64,000 bases of DNA. Source: Maritalea porphyrae. GTDB lineage: Bacteria > Pseudomonadota > Alphaproteobacteria > Rhizobiales > Devosiaceae. The notes under the pieces are model-generated. The model saw nothing but the letters and a program-made list of their open reading frames with translations. It had not been told where the DNA came from and searched no databases. Numbering within the stretch: the stretch's first letter is position 1; every line of letters begins with the position of its first letter. The stretch covers positions 2,444,306 through 2,508,305 of the forward strand of contig NZ_BSNI01000002.1 in NCBI RefSeq assembly GCF_030159895.1, read 5' to 3'. The translations under genes and the position numbers were made by a program. Below, one piece after another: positions 34,144 through 44,213 of this stretch.

Positions 34144-35782
34144 AAAGCGCCTCCTTAAACGGTGCGTCACCTAAGCGGCGATAGGCAGCCAAGAAGGACT
34201 CTTCAGGGCCTGTGCGTTCCGCCATATAGCGATCGAGCAGCTTCTCAAGCGCGTTCGGCACTTCTTCAGGCACAACGCCGCGGCCCAAAATGGTACCAAC
34301 TGAAGCGTTTTCAGTGGCGTCGCCGCCAACTGTGATCTGATAAAGCTCTGTGCCTTTTTTCTCCACACCAAGAATACCGATATGCCCCACATGGTGGTGA
34401 CCACACGCATTGATGCAACCAGAGATTTTCAGCTTCAGCTCACCAAACTCTTCTTCGCGATCTGCAAACTTCTCAGAGATAGCTTGCGCGATTGGGATCG
34501 AGCGTGCGTTTGCCAAGGCGCAATAATCAAGCCCAGGGCAAGCGATGATGTCTGAGATCAGGCCAGCATTGCCTTCTTGCAAGTCGTTGGCCACCAATGC
34601 GTCGTAAACGGCGCGAACATCCTTGATCGCCACATGTGGCAACACAAGGTTTTGCTCGTGAGTCACGCGAAGTTCGTCGAAACTATATTGCTCAGCAAGG
34701 TCCGCAACCGCTTCCATTTGCGTATCCGTCGCATCACCCGGCACACCGCCGATGGGCTTAAGCGAAATCGTCACGCTAACATAGCCGTCTTTGGCGTGCG
34801 GATGCAGATTGTGCTTTAGGAACCGCGCATAAGCGCTGTCTGTTGCTTCAAACTGTGCAACATCAATCTTGGTTTCAGTTTGTGGCTCAAAATTAGGCGC
34901 TGCGAAATATTCAGTAATCCGCGTCAGCTCGCCTTGCGGCAGCTTCAACACGCCCTCTTTGATTTCTGCAAATTCAGCTTCAACCTGTTCACGAATGGTC
35001 TCAATGCCTGTTTCGTGAACAAGGATCTTGATCCGCGCCTTATACTTGTTGTCGCGACGACCATACATGTTGTAGACGCGCAAAATCGCTTCGAGATATG
35101 GCAGCAAATATTCGTGCGGCACATAATCCGATATCTCTTTCGCAACCATCGGCGTACGGCCCAAACCGCCGCCAACAAACACGCGCCAACCCACGTCACC
35201 TGCATCATTGGTCGCAGCCATCAAGCCAATATCGTGAAACTTCACGGCGGCACGGTCTTGCGGCGCGCCCGTGATGGCGATCTTGAATTTACGTGGCAAA
35301 TAGCTGAATTCTGGGTGCAAAGACGACCACTGACGGATGATCTCGGCCACAGGGCGTGGATCGATAATCTCGTCAGCAGCAGCACCAGCAAACTGATCTG
35401 TGGTCACATTGCGGATACAGTTGCCAGACGTTTGAATTGCGTGCATTTCAACGCTCGCCAACTCTTCCAAAATCGCTGGCACATCTTTGAGCTTTGGCCA
35501 GTTATATTGAATATTTTGGCGCGTCGTGAAGTGCCCATAGCCCCGGTCATAGGTGCGTGCAATATGCGCAAGCTTGCGCATTTGCGTCGAATTTAGAGTG
35601 CCATAAGGCACCGCAACCCGCAGCATATAGGCGTGCAGTTGCAGATAAAGGCCATTCATCAGGCGAAGTGGGCGAAACTGCTCTTCAGTCAACTCGCCAG
35701 AAAGGCGACGCTTAACTTGGTGGGCGAACTGTTCGGTGCGCTGACGGACAAAAGCCGCATCAAATTCATCATAGCGATACAT
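34136..35782 (-). CDS. cysI: Ferredoxin-type sulfite (nitrite/sulfite) reductase CysI
   Basis: CysI reduces sulfite to sulfide with six electrons at a siroheme-[4Fe-4S] centre. The 548-residue product has the siroheme-cluster cysteines in ACPGLDYCALANA and GCINACGHHHVGHIG, and the N-terminal half-domain beginning MYRYDEFDAAFVRQR. There is no cysJ flavoprotein gene nearby, fitting the single-subunit, ferredoxin-dependent type. The start at 35782 follows GAAGGAG; it lies inside the DUF2849 gene by 14 bases. The CC/CysH start is embedded in its 3' end. Confidence 0.94.
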   Translation of the reverse strand: MYRYDEFDAAFVRQRTEQFAHQVKRRLSGELTEEQFRPLRLMNGLYLQLHAYMLRVAVPYGTLNSTQMRKLAHIARTYDRGYGHFTTRQNIQYNWPKLKDVPAILEELASVEMHAIQTSGNCIRNVTTDQFAGAAADEIIDPRPVAEIIRQWSSLHPEFSYLPRKFKIAITGAPQDRAAVKFHDIGLMAATNDAGDVGWRVFVGGGLGRTPMVAKEISDYVPHEYLLPYLEAILRVYNMYGRRDNKYKARIKILVHETGIETIREQVEAEFAEIKEGVLKLPQGELTRITEYFAAPNFEPQTETKIDVAQFEATDSAYARFLKHNLHPHAKDGYVSVTISLKPIGGVPGDATDTQMEAVADLAEQYSFDELRVTHEQNLVLPHVAIKDVRAVYDALVANDLQEGNAGLISDIIACPGLDYCALANARSIPIAQAISEKFADREEEFGELKLKISGCINACGHHHVGHIGILGVEKKGTELYQITVGGDATENASVGTILGRGVVPEEVPNALEKLLDRYMAERTGPEESFLAAYRRLGDAPFKEALYG

Positions 35783-36077
35783 GATCGGCTCCTTCCAATG
35801 TCTGGCGCGCAAAGCCGCCAACAGTTGGGCCATTGGCCCGGATTTGTTCGCGCAAGCGATTGGCCCAAACGGTGCCCGTTTCGCTTACCTCAACGGCAAT
35901 CGGTTCAACGCTCACCAATCGAGGGTTGGCCAATGTTTTTTCAAGCATTGCGTCTTGGGTCGCTTGCTCATCAGCACCAAATAGTTTGGCTTTTTGCAGG
36001 TCGACACCAAAGTCGCCATTCTCGTAAAGGTACACAACCGCACCTGAAATAAGTTCGTTTGCTGTAATCGCGTTCAT
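35769..36077 (-). CDS. DUF2849 protein of the sulfite-reduction operon
   Basis: The 102-residue protein belongs to DUF2849, a short alphaproteobacterial family regularly found between cysG and cysI. Recognisable parts are ANELISGAVVYLYENGDF and the C-terminal WANRLREQIRANGPTVGG. No metal or nucleotide site is obvious. The ATG at 36077 is preferred because GAAGGA lies about seven bases upstream; GTG at 36092 and ATG at 36083 are poorer. It overlaps cysI by 14 bases. A helper role for CysI or siroheme delivery is inferred only from the neighbourhood. Confidence 0.85.
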   Translation of the reverse strand: MNAITANELISGAVVYLYENGDFGVDLQKAKLFGADEQATQDAMLEKTLANPRLVSVEPIAVEVSETGTVWANRLREQIRANGPTVGGFARQTLEGADHVSL

Positions 36078-36088
36078 CGTCATATCCT

Positions 36089-37537
36089 TCACGCCACCTC
36101 AATTGCGGTGGACGTATCCCCATTCAAATTATGTACTAGGCTTGGCGCTTCGATTGCGCTTACCCATTTGCCACTGGCGACCGCCTCACCCACAAATACA
36201 ATTGCGGGGCCGTCAGCCAGTTCCGGCGCTTGGCTTGAAATTTCTGCCAATGTGGACAAACATCGTGCGCTATTCGCACGACCAGCATTGACAACAATGC
36301 CAACCGGCGTTTGCGCTGAAAGCCCATGCGCAACCAACTCACCTGCCACATCGCTAATGATTGATTTGCCCATGTAAATGCCAAGGGTGAGACCAGATTT
36401 GGCCAATGTCGCCCAGTGAGTTACCGCTGCATCATCAGCACCATGCGCCGTTGCATAAACAACACCGGAGGCCACATTACGCAAAGTCACTGGCAAATGT
36501 GCATCCGAAGCTGCGGCAGCAGCGGCAGTAACACCAGGCACGATTGCATATTCAATGCCTGCAGCATCCATGGCTTCGATTTCTTCCGCTGCGCGTCCAA
36601 AAATCATCGGATCACCGGATTTTAAACGCACAACCTGCTTGCCCGACTGTGCAAGATCAACGAGCAACTTGTTGATCCGCTTTTGGGTAAAGGAATGGCG
36701 GCCTTTGGCCTTACCAACCGGCACGCGCTCAGCATCACGTCGACCCATTTGCACCACACCTTCGGGCACCAATTGGTCGTGCACAATCACATCTGCGCTC
36801 TGCAATACCCGTTGTGCACGAAGGGTCAGCAAATCTTCAGCCCCCGGCCCTGCACCAACCAAATGTACAAAACCACTGCGCTGATCAACATTGGCGTGAT
36901 CCACCAACAAATGATTTGCCCATTGATTGGCCTTATCTTGATCGCCAGCACCCAGCGCAACTTCAACCTGAGGTGATGCCAAAAGCTCCTGATAAAATTT
37001 CCGACGACGGTCGCCCGAATGAATCAATTTCTCAACCAGATGACGCAACCCACCAGCAAGACTTGCCAATTTGCCCAAATGCAAAGGAAGCGCTGCTTCA
37101 ATTTGCGCCCGCACCAAGCGCGCTAAAACCGGCGCTTCACCTTCTGATGAGATGGCAACAGAAATCGGTGCACGGTCAACAATGGCTGGGGTGAAGAAAT
37201 CACACAGGTCAGGTTGGTCCACCACATTAAGCGGTAAACCAGCCTCTTTCGCCAACCGTTTGGCGATCTCCGCATCAGGGCCCTCATCGCCCACAAACAC
37301 CAAAGCTGCATTGTCCAAATGATGCGCTGCAAACACTTCTTCGCGCACGTCCAAATGGTCATTTTCAAGGTCAAGGGAGGAGAAATCAGCTTCGATTTTG
37401 CGGGCGATTACAACAACTTGCGCATCGGTTTTGATCGCCAGACGCGCTTTAGCCAGCGCCTCAGCGCCGCCACCAACGATGATGATTTTCTTGCCCCGCA
37501 CTTTGTAAGAAACAGGGAATATGCCTAAGCGTGTCAT
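36089..37537 (-). CDS. cysG: Siroheme synthase CysG
   Basis: CysG makes siroheme from uroporphyrinogen III. The 482-residue protein has both halves: an N-terminal dehydrogenase/ferrochelatase with NAD site VGGGAEALAKARLAI, and a C-terminal SAM-dependent uroporphyrinogen methyltransferase with VGAGPGAEDLLTLRAQRVL, KGRHSFTQKRINKLL and VRLKSGDPMIFGR. Both domains appear complete. It is first in the cys operon, supplying the CysI cofactor. Its TGA overlaps the DUF2849 leader. The 206-base upstream gap is AT-rich and would contain the operon promoter. Confidence 0.95.
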   Translation of the reverse strand: MTRLGIFPVSYKVRGKKIIIVGGGAEALAKARLAIKTDAQVVVIARKIEADFSSLDLENDHLDVREEVFAAHHLDNAALVFVGDEGPDAEIAKRLAKEAGLPLNVVDQPDLCDFFTPAIVDRAPISVAISSEGEAPVLARLVRAQIEAALPLHLGKLASLAGGLRHLVEKLIHSGDRRRKFYQELLASPQVEVALGAGDQDKANQWANHLLVDHANVDQRSGFVHLVGAGPGAEDLLTLRAQRVLQSADVIVHDQLVPEGVVQMGRRDAERVPVGKAKGRHSFTQKRINKLLVDLAQSGKQVVRLKSGDPMIFGRAAEEIEAMDAAGIEYAIVPGVTAAAAAASDAHLPVTLRNVASGVVYATAHGADDAAVTHWATLAKSGLTLGIYMGKSIISDVAGELVAHGLSAQTPVGIVVNAGRANSARCLSTLAEISSQAPELADGPAIVFVGEAVASGKWVSAIEAPSLVHNLNGDTSTAIEVA

Positions 37538-37743
37538 GTTGCGACCTCGATTAATCGATGCCGCTAAAATAGTGGAGTCTCAGACCAATGCCAAGTCACT
37601 GAAATTGTTAGATTTTTCTTTATTCTATCAATCTGGAAGATGATAAAATGCCAGCAAAGCAATTGCGCAGAACTTGAGCAATTTGATCTCAATTATTGGG
37701 TGATTAGTAGAAAAATTCTTCTCACCACCCCAATTGTGGAAAT

Positions 37744-38076
<333 letters not shown>

Positions 38077-38226
38077 TTATATCTGATCAACGGGCGATCT
38101 ATATCGTCCAATGCAAATGCCTGCAAGCGGTGCGTTTACAAAAGCGGCCGCGATATTTGCGCACATTGCAACTTCGCAATTGTCAGTTGTGAATGAAAAA
38201 TGAGATCTAGGGTGCTTGGCGCTTGC

Positions 38227-38613
38227 CTAGTCTTCCAGCAAATCCGTGATGAAGTTGGCGGTTTCCTGCAGCGCTTGACGCAATCGATCAATTGCCCCGG
38301 GTTGCACAGTACCGTTGGTCATCAGTTCTTTTTCAGCCTTTGCCGCAAGCTGCCCAACTTCAATGGCGCCAACACCGTGTGCCGCCCCTTTAATCGTGTG
38401 CAATCTAACCCGCAACTGCGCTCCGTCTTCCAACGTTGCAAGCTGAGTTAGATGAATTTCAATTTGTGATTTGAAAAGCTTCAGAATTTCAATCTCAAGC
38501 GACTTTTTTCCCATAGTCTGACGCCCAAGAAAAACCAGATCAATCCACCTTGGGTGATCACCTTGGGAAAACGCCGAACCCGTGGTTACTGCAAGTGCCG
38601 CTGCTTTGGCCAT
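38227..38613 (-). CDS. Hpt-domain phosphotransfer protein
   Basis: The 128-residue protein is a stand-alone histidine phosphotransfer domain: four-helix pattern with the phospho-accepting histidine in RLHTIKGAAHGVGAIE. The N-terminal 30 residues are less ordered. Such proteins shuttle phosphate between hybrid kinases and response regulators. It is divergent from the GPR-like gene and a CtrA box lies between them, so it may belong to the cell-cycle circuit; it does not look like ChpT, which is larger and two-domained. Confidence 0.85.
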   Translation of the reverse strand: MAKAAALAVTTGSAFSQGDHPRWIDLVFLGRQTMGKKSLEIEILKLFKSQIEIHLTQLATLEDGAQLRVRLHTIKGAAHGVGAIEVGQLAAKAEKELMTNGTVQPGAIDRLRQALQETANFITDLLED

Positions 38614-38738
38614 TTCAATGCCCTACTCAAAACTCAACAAGAAACTATTCACAACTTTATCATTGATGAATGAACTTAGGCTTAAGCGCCACAAATCGGG
38701 CACATTTAAAGGCCTAAAAGTACGGGCACTTTGACGCG

Positions 38739-38754
38739 TTAACCATTTATTAAT
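38739..38754. promoter_or_regulatory. CtrA box between hpt and the GPR-like gene
   Basis: TTAACCATTTATTAAT fits TTAA-N7-TTAA exactly. It lies 126 bp upstream of hpt and about 208 bp upstream of the long + strand gene. The rest of the 348-base gap shows no gene. Confidence 0.5.
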
Positions 38755-38961
38755 AAAAAGATAAGCTCCACGTCGAAAAAGTGTATAAAGAAGTGATACC
38801 AACGTTCGGCGGCGTTGTGTGATTTGGCCAAAAACGCATTGATTTTATTGCGTTATTGATTTTCCGGGGGACGCTCCGGGCGTGTTTTTACTTATATGAC
38901 ACGAATTGCCTGAGCTCACCTTAGCCGCTTCGTTGGGACGTGTGCGGACGCAAAGGTAGTA

Positions 38962-41900
38962 ATGAGTATGGCAAATAAAAAAGGTTCAACACCTAAGGAC
39001 CCGGCAACTCTCGCATTTTCAGCGGTAGAGAGCGCATTGGAAAATTCGGTTGCAGCAAAAACTGCAGACGACAAGCCAAACGACGCCCCGCAGACATCTC
39101 CAAAAGCATCATCATCGCCGAGCCGTACGCGCTCAGCCGAACGCATTGCTGCCCGCACAAAAGGCATTGCGAATGATGATCGATCAAGTGCCGCTGGCAT
39201 TCTTTATTCCTTGCAGTCCAAATCTACATCCACGCCATATTGGGTCGCCGCACTCGCCTCAATCGTGTGGGCCATCATTATTGGTACATTGGGCTTTTTC
39301 CGCTTTGGCGCAAGCTTGACCGATTCTGCACTGCTAACTGAAACGCTGCGCACACCAGAATTTGCTGCCTATAGCGCTTTGCTTGTTATCCCAGTCCTTG
39401 CGTTCTTTGCGATTGCCGCAATGACAAAACGCGCGAACGATCTGCGCCTTGCCGCCTCTTCGATGACCCAAGCGGCCATGCGCCTAACTGAGCCAGAAAA
39501 CGCTGCATCACAACAGATCAAAACCGTTGGCCAAGCCGTACGCCGTGAAGTCAACGCGATCGGCGACGGGCTAGAACGCGCCCTGTCTCGCGCAAGCGAA
39601 TTGGAAGTGATGGTGCACAACGAAGTGAATTCGCTTGAGCGCACCTATGCGGACAATGAATTGCGCATGCGCGCTTTGATTGAAGAGCTTGCCTCTCAAC
39701 GCAAAGCAGTTGTCACCAATTCTGACCGCGTTCGCGAAGCAATTTCTGATGTGCATTCAGACTTCGCCACCAAATTGGACAGTGTTGGTTCCTCATTTGT
39801 AAATCAAATGAAGACCGTCGGTGGCAACATCACGTCAACAATTGAAAGCCAGAAAAATGAAATCACTGATTCTGTACACACTGCGGGCATGGCGATCGAT
39901 GAAACCATCCAGAACCGCCAGGTAGATCTGATTGCTGCGCTAGAAGACAGCACAGAGAAACTGAATATTACCGTTGACGAACGCACCGCCAGCCTTGCGT
40001 CTGCAATTGCCGAACGAACTGGCGAGTTTGACCACGTATTGGCCAACAGAACCAATCAGCTACAAGCCTCGATTGAGGACAAGACCTCAGCGCTCGACAG
40101 CACACTCGCAGCGCGTACGACAGAGTTGCAGTCAAACTTTGATGAGCGCAATGAGCGCCTTGATCGCCTCATATCCGCGCGCACAACACAACTTGACCAA
40201 GTGTTGGTGGAGCGCACCGATGGTTTTGGCGACCTTGTTGATGAACGCATGAAAGGTGTTGCCCAGCTGTTGGATCGCAATACCAACGCATTTACCAGCC
40301 TGTTCGACGACAAAACCAATCTGCTCACCGCAGCTTTGAACGACGGTTCAGATAGCTTCAATGCAAATGTGAATGATCGCATCCTTGCCCTCACCTCAAC
40401 ATTTGAAAGCGGCGCATCTGCAATTACCGCGGCTGTTGATAGCGAAAGCGCAAAACTTAGCAACGTATTGCGCGCATCAGGCGAAGCTGTATTGGTTGAT
40501 ATGTCACTACGCGGCGAAGAGATTTCCGAACAGCTTGCCGCTGTTGGCAGCAGGTTGGCTGATAGCGTGTTGGCAAACTCTGCAAATGCTCAGGCAAGCT
40601 TGACCGAATTTGGCAGCCGCTTTGATGAAACTTTGGCAATTCAAACCAACAACCTTGAATCAAGTGTTCAATCTGCATTGCTACAAATTGGCGGTGTACT
40701 TGAAGAACGCGCGGATGATGCACGCAACTTGTTGCAAACAGCAGGCGATGCAACTGCCGCACAACTTACCTCTCGCGTTGACGAAGTGGCCGTTATCCTT
40801 GATAGCCGCCTGAAGTCTATGGACGAGATTGTTGGCGAAAAAGGTGGCAAACTGATCGAAACCATCGATCAAAACAGCCGCAGCCTCACTCAAAATGCTG
40901 CTGCATTGGAAGAAACGCTCAACACACACACCAACGCAATTTCTGAGCGGATTCAGTCCGGTTCTGAAATGCTTGGTTCGCAACTGCGCGAAAGCACCGA
41001 ACACCTCGGCAGCACATTCGATGCATCTGCAGAAAAACTCAGCGCACAAATGCGCGAACGCACCACTGAATTCAGCCAGAACTTCGAGCAATCTAGCGAC
41101 AAGCTGGATGCGCAAATGCGCGAACGCACTGCCGAATTGTCATCAGCATTTGACGCGTCAGGTGAGAAATTCCGCGACAATATCGATGCGAGCTTGCGCG
41201 ATGTGAACCAGACAATGGAAACACGCACGCAGCAAGTATCTTCTATGATCGAGAGCAAAGTTGCTGAAGTGAACGAACACTTGGGTACAGAAATCGACGG
41301 GGCAATTTCACGTCTTTCTGACGCAGAACATGGTGTAGCCGGCAAAGTAACAAGCGCTATTGCAAGCATTGAAGAGAGCACCGACCGTTTGGCTGGCAAA
41401 GTTGAAAACGCCTTGTCACAGTCTACCGAGACATTTGAAACCGCGACTTCTGAGTTGGACAAAACAATTGCAGGCCGCGTGATCAAGTCTGCTGAAACAT
41501 TGGGCCGTGCAACGCAGCACCTCACCTCGTCAATCGAAAACAGCGTTTCAAATACCGAACAGCGCCTAGCTGCAACTATGCAAGGGCTGACAAGCGAAAC
41601 CGAAGAGCGTGTAACAGAGACCGAACAGCGCTTGTCCAAAACGGTTACTGAGCTCACCTCGTCCATCCAAGAACGCGTTTCTTCAAGCGAAGAGCAGTTT
41701 AATGCAGCGACCGAAGGTCTGGTGTCCAACATTGAAGGCCGCATGAGCGAGAGCGAACAGCGCTTGGCCGCGTCCGCTGAACAACTGTCTTCAACTGTAG
41801 AAACCCGCGTCTCTGACGGCGAACAACGTCTTGCTGCAACGCTCAACAGCCTCAACAAATCAGTCGAGGGGCGCATCAGCGACAGCGAACAGCGCTTGGC

Positions 41901-44127
41901 AGCTTCTGCGCGCAACGCCGCTGAAACCATCGAAACGAGCGCAACGCAAAGCGAAACGCAACTGGCAACGACCGCTGAAAACTTCAGCCGCACAATTGAC
42001 GAAAAACTGGGTACATTGCCTGACGCCATTGCTGCACGTGCCAACGCAACAGCTGAGCGCTTGAACGAAATCAACGCTTCTGTTTCTTCGGCCTTGGGCA
42101 AAACAATGTCCAATATCGATGAAGGCGCAAGCCGCATCTCTGCAACGCTTGAAGAGAAATTGGTTGGCATGACAGCCGACATCTCAACAGACGTTGAAAT
42201 CACCGCAACCCGCATGGATCAACTGGTGCGCGGTGCGATGGAGCAAATGCGCGAAGTTGGCGACAAGCTGCAAGATTTGGTTGAAGTACGCGGCGTCGCC
42301 ACTGCTCAAGAGTTGAGCGACAAAGCGAGCGCGATGAACCGCGTGGTTGCTGTGCAATCCGAAACCTTGTCCAAAATCATCGACCAAAAAGCCAACGAAC
42401 TTGATGATCGTCTGGCCAACCACCAGAACATCCTCAACGCAGCGCTTGAGAGCACAGCCGGTAGCGCTGAAGAGATCATGTCGACCTCGACAGCTCGCAT
42501 CGAAGAAGATGTTACCCGTGCATTGGCCAAGCTCAACGATTCAAACATGCTATTGCAGCAAGTTCTTGAAACATCAGGCAACAATTTGGCGACGCTCGAG
42601 GGCAATATTGGCCAACACACTGCACGCTACTCGGATGCGGTACGTGATGCCCTTGCCGGCACGGATGATGCAGGTCGCTTGATGAGCGAACACGTATCTG
42701 CGTTGCAAGCAACAATTAGCGGCTTGCTAGCAGAAGTTGGTGAAGTGAAGCACTCGCTTGAGGGCCAAGCACACGGCTTTACTGACGCTGCACAGGAGCT
42801 GACCAATGCAAGCATGGTGTCGATTGAAACCATCGAAGGTGGTCGCACCGCTCTTGACGCATTGGCGCACGGCTTTACCAACCGCGCGGAAGAAATCGAC
42901 AACCGCTTGCGCATCTTTGCTCGCTCTTTGGCCGATACAGTGGCCGAAGCCGAACAGCGGATCAACGCAACACAAGAAGCGCTGGACGAAACAGTTCGCA
43001 GTGCATCTTCATCGGTTTCAAACAACCTACGCACTTTGACAGAGACAGCAGGCATAGAAAGCCAACGCGCACAAAGCGCCGTACAGCAAACGCAGAAGGC
43101 GCTCGTCGAAGAAATGCAAGATGCAATTCGTCAGGCAACAGCACAGTTCAACGAAACAGCGCAGGCCATGCGCCTAACAGCTGGCCAGATGAACGAAGAG
43201 CTGCAAGCCACACGTGGCGAGTTGCAACGCGGCATGCTCGAATTGCCAGAAGAAACCAAAGCCAGCGCCGCTGCAATGCGCCGGGTGGTTGCCGAGCAAA
43301 TCGAGGCATTGAGCGAGTTGAACAACATCGTCAACGCACAATCTAGCTCACATAGCTACACGGCGGCGACAACAGCACCACGCCACGAGCCAGCGCCTGA
43401 ACCAAAGCCTGCGCCGCGTCGCGAGACCCCGCGTTTTGAGCCAAAGCCAGAGGCACTGCGCCCTGTTGAGCCAAAGCGCCCTGCACCACAGCAGCGTCGC
43501 CCAGAACCTGAAGTTCCATCTCGCGAAGAGGACATTTCATCTGAACAAATTGCGGCACTCTTGGAACGTCAGATTGAAGCTGAACAGCAAAATGCCCAGG
43601 CACGTCCCGTCATCGAAACGCGGCGTCCAGAACCGGCGCCTGAACAACGTCGAGTTGCACCACAACGGCCAGCACCTGCACCGCAAGCAGCGCCAGCGCC
43701 ACAAAGTGATGATGATGACAACTGGGTGCGCAGCTTGTTGCGCAACGCCTCGGCCAATCATCAAGGTGAAGCCGAGCAGCAGCAACGTGACAGCAATCTA
43801 AACAGCCTCACAAGCGAAATGATTGCGGCTGTCGACCAGCGTGCCCTTGAAGACGCATGGATGCGCTACCAGAATGGTCAAACAGATGTGTTCTCCCGTC
43901 GCCTTTACACATTGGCGGGCCAAGGTACATTTGACGATGTGCGCAAAAAGCTAAAACGCGATGAAGCATTTGCCGGGACCGCTCGCGAGTTTATGTCTGA
44001 GTTCGAACAATTGTTGCGAGAAGCAGCAAGCGGCCCGAACCCTGTACGCGACACGCAAGCGCAGCTAACCTCTGACCGAGGCAAGGTCTACACCATGTTG
44101 GCCCATGCTTTTGGTCGCCTTGGATAA
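38962..44127 (+). CDS. GPR-like polar growth/polarity protein (very long helical membrane protein)
   Basis: The 1721-residue protein has a polar N-terminus, two membrane segments (about 93-113 and 135-154), then more than 1300 residues of nearly continuous helix, a Pro-rich linker (about 1468-1580) and a compact C-terminal domain (NWVRSLLRN ... RGKVYTMLAHAFGRL). The segment after the membrane hairpin, RANDLRLAASSMTQAAMRL then GQAVRREVNAIGDGLERAL, looks like that of the Agrobacterium Growth Pole Ring protein, a TipN-related scaffold at the growing pole. Hendecad repeats (residues 340-504) and seven 22-residue repeats (863-1016) match its apolipoprotein-like character. AAAGG precedes the ATG. 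Coiled-coil tether of other function is the alternative. Confidence 0.85.
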   Translation: MSMANKKGSTPKDPATLAFSAVESALENSVAAKTADDKPNDAPQTSPKASSSPSRTRSAERIAARTKGIANDDRSSAAGILYSLQSKSTSTPYWVAALASIVWAIIIGTLGFFRFGASLTDSALLTETLRTPEFAAYSALLVIPVLAFFAIAAMTKRANDLRLAASSMTQAAMRLTEPENAASQQIKTVGQAVRREVNAIGDGLERALSRASELEVMVHNEVNSLERTYADNELRMRALIEELASQRKAVVTNSDRVREAISDVHSDFATKLDSVGSSFVNQMKTVGGNITSTIESQKNEITDSVHTAGMAIDETIQNRQVDLIAALEDSTEKLNITVDERTASLASAIAERTGEFDHVLANRTNQLQASIEDKTSALDSTLAARTTELQSNFDERNERLDRLISARTTQLDQVLVERTDGFGDLVDERMKGVAQLLDRNTNAFTSLFDDKTNLLTAALNDGSDSFNANVNDRILALTSTFESGASAITAAVDSESAKLSNVLRASGEAVLVDMSLRGEEISEQLAAVGSRLADSVLANSANAQASLTEFGSRFDETLAIQTNNLESSVQSALLQIGGVLEERADDARNLLQTAGDATAAQLTSRVDEVAVILDSRLKSMDEIVGEKGGKLIETIDQNSRSLTQNAAALEETLNTHTNAISERIQSGSEMLGSQLRESTEHLGSTFDASAEKLSAQMRERTTEFSQNFEQSSDKLDAQMRERTAELSSAFDASGEKFRDNIDASLRDVNQTMETRTQQVSSMIESKVAEVNEHLGTEIDGAISRLSDAEHGVAGKVTSAIASIEESTDRLAGKVENALSQSTETFETATSELDKTIAGRVIKSAETLGRATQHLTSSIENSVSNTEQRLAATMQGLTSETEERVTETEQRLSKTVTELTSSIQERVSSSEEQFNAATEGLVSNIEGRMSESEQRLAASAEQLSSTVETRVSDGEQRLAATLNSLNKSVEGRISDSEQRLAASARNAAETIETSATQSETQLATTAENFSRTIDEKLGTLPDAIAARANATAERLNEINASVSSALGKTMSNIDEGASRISATLEEKLVGMTADISTDVEITATRMDQLVRGAMEQMREVGDKLQDLVEVRGVATAQELSDKASAMNRVVAVQSETLSKIIDQKANELDDRLANHQNILNAALESTAGSAEEIMSTSTARIEEDVTRALAKLNDSNMLLQQVLETSGNNLATLEGNIGQHTARYSDAVRDALAGTDDAGRLMSEHVSALQATISGLLAEVGEVKHSLEGQAHGFTDAAQELTNASMVSIETIEGGRTALDALAHGFTNRAEEIDNRLRIFARSLADTVAEAEQRINATQEALDETVRSASSSVSNNLRTLTETAGIESQRAQSAVQQTQKALVEEMQDAIRQATAQFNETAQAMRLTAGQMNEELQATRGELQRGMLELPEETKASAAAMRRVVAEQIEALSELNNIVNAQSSSHSYTAATTAPRHEPAPEPKPAPRRETPRFEPKPEALRPVEPKRPAPQQRRPEPEVPSREEDISSEQIAALLERQIEAEQQNAQARPVIETRRPEPAPEQRRVAPQRPAPAPQAAPAPQSDDDDNWVRSLLRNASANHQGEAEQQQRDSNLNSLTSEMIAAVDQRALEDAWMRYQNGQTDVFSRRLYTLAGQGTFDDVRKKLKRDEAFAGTAREFMSEFEQLLREAASGPNPVRDTQAQLTSDRGKVYTMLAHAFGRLG
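39979..40473 (+). repeat. Fifteen 11-residue repeats inside the GPR-like protein
   Basis: Fifteen consecutive 33-base units encode 11-mers such as ERTASLASAIA, NRTNQLQASIE, ARTTELQSNFD and ERTDGFGDLVD, with no insertions. Units usually begin with a charged pair then Thr, with hydrophobics at positions 6, 9 and 10. This is a hendecad pattern, not a heptad coiled coil. Confidence 0.85.
41548..42009 (+). repeat. Seven 22-residue repeats inside the GPR-like protein
   Basis: Seven consecutive 66-base units encode 22-mers, each with an EQRLAA-like block at residues 4-9 and a short Glu/Arg-ended second half (for example SESEQRLAAS, SDGEQRLAAT, SDSEQRLAAS). There are no gaps. Each unit is two 11-mers, like apolipoprotein repeats. 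Confidence 0.85.
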
Positions 44128-44157
44128 GGGCGCTGTCCCAATATCTTTAAGAACAAC

Positions 44158-44185
44158 AAAGCCCGCTCCTAGGAGCGGGCTTTTT
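44158..44185. terminator. Terminator between the GPR-like gene and the convergent MFS gene
   Basis: AAAGCCCGCTCCT and AGGAGCGGGCTTT form a perfect palindrome with flanking A and T runs, suited to both directions. Confidence 0.92.
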
Positions 44186-44213
44186 GATATGGTCCATTTC
44201 AGTGAATGAGCCT

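Noticed and set aside
40953-42215. Long antisense frame (420 codons) opposite the GPR-like gene
   Set aside because: It mirrors the repeat-rich composition of the real gene, with Ser/Val/Arg-rich product, no ribosome site and no family likeness.
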